Under the pieces are notes generated by a model that saw nothing but the letters and a program-made list of their open reading frames with translations, did not search any database and was not told where the DNA came from. DNA of 6,452 bases from Elusimicrobiota bacterium (GTDB taxonomy: Bacteria; Elusimicrobiota; Elusimicrobia; O2-12-FULL-59-9): the NCBI GenBank assembly GCA_016206405.1, contig JACQRQ010000250.1:1-6452 (forward strand). The letters run 5' to 3'. Shown in pieces: positions 1 through 4,986 of the stretch (its first letter is position 1; each line of letters opens with the position of its first letter). Both the position numbers and the translations under genes were made by a program.

Positions 1-129
1 CTCGCCAAACTGGTCGTGGACGGAACCATCAGCCTTCAAGACGGCCTGACGCATTGCACCGACGCCCAGGATTTCCGGCAGCTCGTGCAGCAAAACAGCC
101 GGCAAACGGGCCGGCAGGTTCCGATTTGA
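1..129 (+). CDS. pilT: PilT-like twitching motility ATPase, C-terminal end (partial)
   Basis: Only the last 42 codons and the TGA stop are in the window; the gene begins upstream. The tail reads LAKLVVDGTISLQDGL, then a THCTDAQDFRQLVQQ segment. This fits the C-terminal helices of PilT retraction ATPases, where a pattern of the form LV..G.I....AL....D...L is usual after the catalytic core. None of the catalytic motifs (Walker A, Asp box, Walker B, His box) are visible, so the call rests on this short tail and on pilC lying directly downstream, a common pilB/pilT-pilC arrangement in type IV pilus clusters. PilT would be a cytoplasmic hexameric ATPase that depolymerises pilin at the base of the pilus. 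The tail is less like PilB, whose end usually carries a G.TT.EEV.RV pattern. The last residues (about 33-42) are polar and look like an unconserved extension. Confidence 0.6.
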   Translation, partial: LAKLVVDGTISLQDGLTHCTDAQDFRQLVQQNSRQTGRQVPI

Positions 130-155
130 GCCGGGCTGTGCCCTTTATTAAGTAG

Positions 156-162
156 AAGGAGG
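156..162 (+). promoter_or_regulatory. Strong Shine-Dalgarno site of pilC
   Basis: AAGGAGG lies 7 bases before the ATG at 170. It is the best ribosome binding site in the window and fixes the pilC start. The 40-base gap after the upstream gene shows no convincing promoter or terminator, so pilC is probably co-transcribed with pilT. Confidence 0.8.
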
Positions 163-169
163 ATCTCCC

Positions 170-1396
170 ATGCCGATAGTGACCTATGCTTACCGCGCCA
201 AAGCGGCCAACGGCGGAATCATGGAAGGCGTCATCGAAGCGGCCGAGTTGCGCGTGGCCAAGCAGAAGCTCAAGGCGCAAAATCTCACCGTGCTGGACAT
301 CGCCCCGAAAACGAGAACCTTCAAGGATTTGATCAAAGAATACAATCCCATGAAGCCCAAGCCGACCACGGCCGATCTGGTCATTTTTTCCCGCCAGATG
401 TCCACCATGGTCTCGGCCGGCGTGCCGATCGTTCAGAGCCTCTCGATTTTGGAATCCCAGGCTGAAAATCCGCCTTTTAAGCTCGCCTTGACCAGCATCC
501 GGCAGGACATCGAAAGCGGCGTCTCCATCGCCGACGCGATGGACAAGCAGCCCGACGCCTTCCCGCCGCTCTACGTTTCCATGATCCGGGCGGGGGAAGT
601 GGGCGGCATCCTGGACACGATCATGCAAAGGCTCAGCGGCTTCATGGAGTCGGCCGAAGCCCTCAAAGCCAAGGTCAAAAGCGCCATGATGTATCCCGCG
701 GTGGTGGTCAGCGTCTCTTTCGCCGTAACCGTGTTCCTGATGGTCGGCGTCATCCCCACCTTCAAGGAAATTTTCGCGAGCTTCAACGCCAAGCTCCCGC
801 TGCCGACCGAAATTTTAATCACGATTTCCGACGGGATGCGGCACTACTTCTATCTCGTTATCGCCATTCCCATCGGCATCGTCTACGGGATCATGCGCTG
901 GTACAAGACCGAAACGGGACGAGAAAAGATGGACACCTGGTCTCTGAAAGTTCCCGTTTTCGGCATTCTGCTCAAAAAAGTCGCCATCGCGAAATTCACG
1001 CGCACTTTGGGAACGCTGCTTAAATCCGGAGTTCCCATCATGCAGGCCTTGGACACCGTGGCGGCCACCGCCGGCAACGTGGTCGTTCAAAAAGCCATCC
1101 GCTCCGCCCGCGAAGCGGTCAAGGAAGGCCAGCGCATGACCGACCCCTTGAAAGACGCCCACGTTTTTCCCAACATGGTCATCCAAATGATCGCCGTGGG
1201 AGAGGAGACGGGCTCCCTGGACCAGATGTTGAACAAAATCGCCGATTTTTACGATCAGGAGGTGGACGCCGCGGTCAAAGGCCTGACCTCTATGATCGAG
1301 CCTCTGGTCATCGTGTTTTTGGGCACGGTGGTGGGAGCGATCGTCATCTGCATGTTCATGCCCATGTTCGAGATGGGCGAGCTGGCGTCTAAATAA
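170..1396 (+). CDS. pilC: Type IV pilus inner-membrane platform protein PilC (GspF family)
   Basis: PilC is the polytopic inner-membrane protein of the type IV pilus. It couples the cytoplasmic motors PilB (extension) and PilT (retraction) to pilin addition and removal. The 408 residues match the family's usual length. After an N-terminal region of about 65 residues (with YAYRAKAANGG and a later LKAQNLTVLDI segment) come two T2SSF repeats, at about 68-192 and 272-396. Each carries the family's acidic motif: AGEVGGILD (141-149) and VGEETGSLDQML (343-354). Also typical are SRQMSTMVSAGVPI in the first repeat and FTRTLGTLLKSGVPI in the second. Hydrophobic segments at about 174-195, 226-243 and 375-398 give the expected three membrane spans. 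The ATG at 170 has a strong Shine-Dalgarno site. The TAA stop directly abuts the stop of the converging alkyltransferase gene, with no bases between them. Confidence 0.96.
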   Translation: MPIVTYAYRAKAANGGIMEGVIEAAELRVAKQKLKAQNLTVLDIAPKTRTFKDLIKEYNPMKPKPTTADLVIFSRQMSTMVSAGVPIVQSLSILESQAENPPFKLALTSIRQDIESGVSIADAMDKQPDAFPPLYVSMIRAGEVGGILDTIMQRLSGFMESAEALKAKVKSAMMYPAVVVSVSFAVTVFLMVGVIPTFKEIFASFNAKLPLPTEILITISDGMRHYFYLVIAIPIGIVYGIMRWYKTETGREKMDTWSLKVPVFGILLKKVAIAKFTRTLGTLLKSGVPIMQALDTVAATAGNVVVQKAIRSAREAVKEGQRMTDPLKDAHVFPNMVIQMIAVGEETGSLDQMLNKIADFYDQEVDAAVKGLTSMIEPLVIVFLGTVVGAIVICMFMPMFEMGELASK

Positions 1397-1705
1397 TCAG
1401 CGCTGCGCCCGCTTTTTTTCCGCTTGAAGCCGCCTGAGCTTCGCGGCCTGCCCTCCGGGACCCGAATAACCCCCGAGGCCGCCGTCGGCGCGGATGACGC
1501 GGTGGCAGGGAACGAGCGGCGCGAAAGGATTCGCTGCCAGAGCCCGCCCCACGGCGCGCGCCGCCCCGGGGCGGCCGATTTTGCGGGCGAGCCAGCCGTA
1601 GCTGCGCGTGCGGCCCGGCGCGATCGCGGCGCAGGCCTTCCACACCTGCCGGTAAAAAACAGGATATTTTCCCATCGCTTTGAGGACGCGCCGCGGAATT
1701 TTCAT
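1397..1705 (-). CDS. Compact MGMT-family alkyltransferase (DNA-binding/active-site domain only, PCHR present)
   Basis: This 102-residue protein belongs to the O6-alkylguanine-DNA alkyltransferase family. Members flip out an alkylated guanine and accept the alkyl group on a cysteine. By analogy with human MGMT the key residues are present: Tyr36 (SY), arginine finger Arg50 (AARAVG), Asn59 (ANP), nucleophile Cys67 with His68 (VPCHRV), GGYSG at 78-82, Lys89 and Glu96. The N-terminal domain of Ogt, AdaC and human MGMT is absent. The size is that of alkyltransferase-like (ATL) proteins, but those replace the cysteine (often PWHR), so methyl transfer seems possible here. The start is set by GGAGG 4 bases upstream, inside the end of uvrC; ATGA overlaps the uvrC stop, implying translational coupling. 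It is the last gene of murJ-uvrC-alkyltransferase and converges on pilC with zero spacing. The family is clear. Whether it acts as a repair enzyme or as a lesion sensor for excision repair is open, so no gene symbol is given. Confidence 0.88.
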   Translation of the reverse strand: MKIPRRVLKAMGKYPVFYRQVWKACAAIAPGRTRSYGWLARKIGRPGAARAVGRALAANPFAPLVPCHRVIRADGGLGGYSGPGGQAAKLRRLQAEKKRAQR

Positions 1706-3024
1706 GCTTCCTCCAATAGTCTTTTTTTGCGCAAAAGCCTGTGATAGCTGATCGCGAAGCGGTGGGCCTCGTCCCGGACCCTCTGCAGCCAGTGCAGCGC
1801 CGGATCGCTTCTTAAAAGCCGCACGGGCTCCTCCCGGCCGGGAACGAAAATTTCCTCTTCGCGTTTGGCCAAGCCCGCCAAGGGCACCGAAACGCCCGCC
1901 GATTGGGCGGCCTGGACGGCGGCGGCGAGCTGGCCCTTGCCCCCGTCGATGAGCACGAGGTCGGGAAACTCCGATTTCGCTTTGACAAGCCTGGTCAAAT
2001 GGCGGCCCACGACCTCCCGCATCATGGCGAAATCGTCGATTCCGGCGACGGTGCGGACCCGGAAGCGGCGGTAGTGGCCCAGTAGCGGCTCGCCGGAGCG
2101 CAGGCACACCACGGAACCCACGGCCTGCTTGCCGAAAAGGTTGGATATGTCGAACGCTTCGATATGCAGGGGCGGCTTGGGCAGGCCCAAAGCCCGCTCA
2201 AGCGCCCGGGCCACATCCGGCGGCTTGGGGCCCTGGACCTGATCCTCCTTGATCTTTTCGACGGCGACGCGCTCGCCCATATGGTCCAAGGCCTCCAGGC
2301 AAAGCTTGAGCTCCTGAGCCCGCTCAAACTCCAGTGCCCGGGCGCGGCGCCGCATGTCGGAGGCGATGGAGGCGCGCAGCTTCTTGAACTTGCCTCCGAA
2401 AAAAAAGGCCGCGGCGTTCGCGATCTTCCGGTAATCGGTCCTGGAAATTCTCTCGGCGCAGGGAGCGGGGCACTCGCGGGTGTGGTAATAAAGACAGCCT
2501 AGAATTTTTTTGCGGGACAGAGGCGCTTGCGGCGAGAAATTCCAGCGGCATGGCCTGAGCGGAAAAAAGCGCCGGCGCCACAAATGCCTGAGAAGATTTT
2601 TCACCAGGCTGACTTTGGGATAGGGGCCGAAATAAAGGGCGCCGTCGCGGCTCTTGCACCGGGTCCAAAAGAGGCGCGGATAGTCCTCGGCCATCGTCAG
2701 CTTGATATAGGGATAGGATTTGTCGTCAAGCCATAGGCTGTTGAAAAAAGGCTGGTGCCTTTGTATCAGCTTGCGCTCCAAAAGCAGCGCCTCTCTCTCG
2801 CTGGCGCAGGCCAAATAATCGATTTTGCGCACCAGCGGCATCATCGTGCGAATTTTGAGCTCCTGGGTTCCGGAGAGGCCGTCGGCGGCGCTTTTAAAGT
2901 ACGAGCTCACGCGCTTGCGCAAATCCTTCGCCTTCCCGATGTAAAGAATCCGGAAAGCGGAATCCTTCATCAAATACACGCCCGGCGCATGCGGCAGAGC
3001 CTCCAGCATTTCAGACCGGCTCAT
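1702..3024 (-). CDS. uvrC: Excinuclease ABC subunit UvrC lacking the C-terminal HhH domain
   Basis: UvrC makes both incisions around DNA lesions handed over by UvrA/UvrB. Visible parts are a GIY-YIG nuclease domain (about 11-90; GVY 15-17, YIG 28-30, likely catalytic Glu83, Asn95), four cysteines (159, 177, 185, 189) whose last three have the family's C-x7-C-x3-C spacing, and a UVR/UvrB-binding helix (about 215-250, ARALEFERAQ). The RNase H-like domain (about 287-430) has FDISN Asp292, Asp330/331, LIDGGKGQ Asp360 and DEAHRFAI His421, so both nuclease sites look intact. The protein is 440 residues against about 600 usually and ends shortly after the HRFAISYHR segment, exactly where the tandem helix-hairpin-helix domain normally starts. 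No HhH remnant follows, because the alkyltransferase gene begins there. The start ATG (3022-3024) overlaps the murJ stop as ATGA and has AGGGG 7 bases upstream inside murJ. The open frame continues up to 3492, but that extension only shadows murJ. Confidence 0.95.
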   Translation of the reverse strand: MSRSEMLEALPHAPGVYLMKDSAFRILYIGKAKDLRKRVSSYFKSAADGLSGTQELKIRTMMPLVRKIDYLACASEREALLLERKLIQRHQPFFNSLWLDDKSYPYIKLTMAEDYPRLFWTRCKSRDGALYFGPYPKVSLVKNLLRHLWRRRFFPLRPCRWNFSPQAPLSRKKILGCLYYHTRECPAPCAERISRTDYRKIANAAAFFFGGKFKKLRASIASDMRRRARALEFERAQELKLCLEALDHMGERVAVEKIKEDQVQGPKPPDVARALERALGLPKPPLHIEAFDISNLFGKQAVGSVVCLRSGEPLLGHYRRFRVRTVAGIDDFAMMREVVGRHLTRLVKAKSEFPDLVLIDGGKGQLAAAVQAAQSAGVSVPLAGLAKREEEIFVPGREEPVRLLRSDPALHWLQRVRDEAHRFAISYHRLLRKKRLLEEA

Positions 3025-4607
3025 CGGATTTCCCCTTGCCCCCTGAACGCGGCGCCGACGCAGCGTCTTTCCTCGATGTCGAACAAGACCGACAAAAGAT
3101 AATACACGGGCGGCGCCGCCAGCATGCACGCGGCCACCAGCCGGCCAGAGGCGGCGCCAAAATAGGCCTTGAGGCCAAGGCAGACCAGGGCCATGAGGGC
3201 GCTGGCGGCCAGGGATTTCAAAAGGCTGCGGGCATTGCCGCGCCACAGAGGGCGCGGCAATTTTTTCTGAAGCTGCCGCAGCATGCAGCCCATCGCCAGC
3301 CACGAGCTCACTGAGGCCGCCAGCGCCAGCCCGGCCACGCCCATGCGCCGCATCAGAAAAAAACTGAGCAGGGCGTTGACGCCCACCGCCGCCACGCTGA
3401 TTTTGACCGGAGTTTTGGCGTCCTTGTGGGCGTAAAACGCGGAAACGCAGAGCTTGTTCACGCTGTAGGAAAAAATGCTGAAGGCGTAACAAAGCAGCGC
3501 CTGATAGGCCATCAGGCTGTGCGTCCCGGTGAAGCGGCCGCGCTCAAAGAGAACTTGTATGATCGGCAGGCCGATGACCCAGAGCCCCGCCATGGCCGGA
3601 AACAGGAGAAATCCGAGCATGCGCAGCGAAAGGCCCAAAGTCTCGGCCATGCCCTCCTCATCCCGGCGCGACGCCAAACTCGAAAGCTGCGGCAGGGCGA
3701 CCACGGCGGTCGCCACCCCGAAGAGAGCCAGGGGAAGCTGCATCACCCGCTGCGCGTTGTAAAGCGCCGTCACCGAGCCCGCCGCCAGAAACGTGGCGAA
3801 GGCCATGCTCACATAGGTGTCGACCTGGTCGGCCGCGCTGGCCACCAGCGACGGGCCCATGAGCGAAAGCACCTGGTAAATCCCGGGGTGGGACAGGGGC
3901 GAGCGGAGGCGGCATTTAAGCTGCGTCTTGAAAAGGGCCAAAAACTGCACCAAAAACTGAACCAGGCTTCCCAAGGTGGCGAACAACGCCAGGCCCATGA
4001 GCTGGCTCCGCACATCGTGCAGCGGCAATAAGCCCAAATGCAGAAGGACGAAATAAAGGATGATGCTTATCGAAAAGCACACCGGCGCCAGGGCGGGCAG
4101 GAAGAAGCTGCGCATGACGTTTAACCCGCTCTGGCACACGGCGGCCAGAGTCACGAAGATGAGCGACGGAAAAAGGATCTGCGTCAGAACCACGGTCAAG
4201 TCGAACAAGCCGGGGTCAAAGGAAAAACCATAGGCGGTGAGCAGAACCAGGGGCCGGGCTCCCAGAACGCCCGCCGCGGTCAGGACCGAGGAGACGATCA
4301 GAACTCCCGCGCATAGAGAATAAAACAGGGAGCGGGCTTGGTCCAAACTGATGTTTTTTTCCCTTTCCAACACCGGCACTACGGAGGAATTCAGGGCGCC
4401 CTCGCCCAGGGAACGGCGGAAAAAATTGGCCGTTCGAAAAGCCGCCACGTAGGCGTCGGTCATGGCGCCGCCGCCGAAGGTGAACATGATCAACGCGTCG
4501 CGCGCGTATCCTAGAACCCGGGAAGCCATGGTGGCGGCGCTGAAGCGGCCGATATGGCGCGCGAAGCCGGCGGCGGACAGGCGACCTTCGGTTGACGGAG
4601 AATCCAT
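3021..4607 (-). CDS. murJ: Lipid II flippase MurJ (MviN)
   Basis: MurJ is an inner-membrane MOP-superfamily transporter that flips lipid II to the periplasmic side for peptidoglycan synthesis. The 528 residues fit the family and are rich in hydrophobic spans, consistent with the usual 14 helices. Family hallmarks are SRVLGYARD (29-37), TDAYVAAFR (50-58), RRSLGEGAL (64-72), VVPVLEREK, LYNAQRVMQLPLALFGVA (282-299, with the conserved Arg287 of the A-x-R-x-M motif), VLFERGRFT (352-360) and FYAHKDAKTPVKI (391-403). The ATG at 4605-4607 gives the usual N-terminal lead into the first helix; a start at Met27 would delete part of that helix. No Shine-Dalgarno sequence is visible, so the start may be leaderless or weakly translated. 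The gene opens the murJ-uvrC-alkyltransferase operon; its TGA overlaps the uvrC ATG by four bases. Only 23 bases separate it from the divergent rpsT, so its promoter must lie in or near the rpsT 5' coding region. I could not find a good one. Confidence 0.96.
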   Translation of the reverse strand: MDSPSTEGRLSAAGFARHIGRFSAATMASRVLGYARDALIMFTFGGGAMTDAYVAAFRTANFFRRSLGEGALNSSVVPVLEREKNISLDQARSLFYSLCAGVLIVSSVLTAAGVLGARPLVLLTAYGFSFDPGLFDLTVVLTQILFPSLIFVTLAAVCQSGLNVMRSFFLPALAPVCFSISIILYFVLLHLGLLPLHDVRSQLMGLALFATLGSLVQFLVQFLALFKTQLKCRLRSPLSHPGIYQVLSLMGPSLVASAADQVDTYVSMAFATFLAAGSVTALYNAQRVMQLPLALFGVATAVVALPQLSSLASRRDEEGMAETLGLSLRMLGFLLFPAMAGLWVIGLPIIQVLFERGRFTGTHSLMAYQALLCYAFSIFSYSVNKLCVSAFYAHKDAKTPVKISVAAVGVNALLSFFLMRRMGVAGLALAASVSSWLAMGCMLRQLQKKLPRPLWRGNARSLLKSLAASALMALVCLGLKAYFGAASGRLVAACMLAAPPVYYLLSVLFDIEERRCVGAAFRGQGEIR

Positions 4608-4620
4608 AAAATGATTGAAT
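4592..4620 (+). promoter_or_regulatory. Predicted sigma70-type promoter of rpsT
   Basis: TTGACG (4592-4597), a 17-base spacer and TTGAAT (4615-4620), with TG one base before the -10 hexamer (extended -10). The -35 matches consensus at 5 of 6 bases and the -10 at 4 of 6. Transcription would begin near 4627, so only about 4 bases precede the rpsT ATG. The -35 box lies inside the first codons of murJ on the other strand. This is read by eye; no start site has been measured. Confidence 0.5.
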
Positions 4621-4630
4621 ATCTTCAGTT

Positions 4631-4978
4631 ATGGCGAAACTTAAAACCGGCCGGCACACCGGCGCCCAAAAAACCGCCCGGCAGGCAATCAGGCGGCACG
4701 CGCACAATCAGGTCGTCAGGAAGAAAATCCGCTCCCTGGCCAAAGCGCTGAGCCAGGCCGTCGCGTCCAAGAACGCGGCGAAGGTCGGCGAATTGTCGCT
4801 TGAGCTTCAATCCGCCTGGGACAAGGCCGCGAAATCCAACGTGATTCATTGGAAAAACGCGGCGAGAAAAAAATCCAGGCTTTCAAAACGCGTCGCGGCC
4901 GCCATCAAAAGCCCCGCATCCGGCGCGGCTTCAACCCCGGCCTCCACGGAACCGGCTCCCCCCGCGCCCGCCGCCTAA
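4631..4978 (+). CDS. rpsT: 30S ribosomal protein S20
   Basis: S20 binds 16S rRNA early in assembly of the small subunit. The 115-residue protein is very basic and starts MAKLKTGRHTGAQKTARQAI, followed by helices rich in Arg, Lys and Ala. It then carries the diagnostic motif SNVIHWKNAARKKSRLSKR (69-87). The usual family length is about 85-90 residues; here residues 94-115 form an extra Ala/Pro/Ser/Thr-rich tail that looks disordered. The ATG at 4631 gives the expected N-terminus, but no Shine-Dalgarno sequence lies in the 20 bases before it. Together with a promoter ending about 10 bases upstream this suggests a leaderless mRNA. The gene is transcribed opposite to its neighbours: it diverges from murJ by 23 bases, and its TAA overlaps the TAG of holA (4975-4978). 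It therefore seems to be a single-gene transcript. Confidence 0.95.
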   Translation: MAKLKTGRHTGAQKTARQAIRRHAHNQVVRKKIRSLAKALSQAVASKNAAKVGELSLELQSAWDKAAKSNVIHWKNAARKKSRLSKRVAAAIKSPASGAASTPASTEPAPPAPAA

Positions 4979-4986
4979 GCGGCTTT
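4970..4986 (+). terminator. Hairpin at the rpsT/holA convergent stops, possible weak bidirectional terminator
   Basis: GCCGC (4970-4974) pairs perfectly with GCGGC (4979-4983) around the four-base loop CTAA. That loop contains the rpsT stop (TAA) and, on the other strand, the holA stop (TAG). TTT follows on the + strand. The stem is all G-C but only 5 bp, and the T run is short, so this is a weak candidate. On the minus strand no T run follows. Confidence 0.35.

Noticed and set aside
133..149. GGGC-TGT-GCCC followed by TTTATT between pilT and pilC, resembling a small terminator.
   Set aside because: The stem is only 4 bp and the T tract is interrupted. The genes are expected to be co-transcribed.
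29..1186. Long open frames antisense to pilC (29-628 and 815-1186, minus strand).
   Set aside because: They mirror pilC codons in GC-rich DNA, have no recognisable domain and no start signals.
1706..2107. The alkyltransferase frame is open upstream to 2107, which could suggest a longer protein with an N-terminal domain.
   Set aside because: The extra residues are Arg/Gly/Pro-rich shadow sequence of uvrC and do not resemble the MGMT N-terminal domain. The ATG at 1705 has a clear GGAGG site. The open frame matters only for the frameshift idea reported separately.
3025..3492. The uvrC reading frame stays open upstream of its ATG for about 150 codons.
   Set aside because: The added sequence shows no domain and lies entirely within murJ, which is strongly conserved there. 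UvrC proteins begin close to the GIY-YIG motif, as at the 3024 ATG, which also has a ribosome binding site.
3426..4031. A 201-residue open frame on the + strand opposite murJ.
   Set aside because: The translation is rich in Arg, His, Gln and Lys, as expected from the antisense of a membrane protein gene, and shows no family motif.
4611..4633. ATG at 4611 as an alternative start or upstream ORF before rpsT.
   Set aside because: It is out of frame with rpsT, has no ribosome binding site and would lie upstream of the predicted transcription start.
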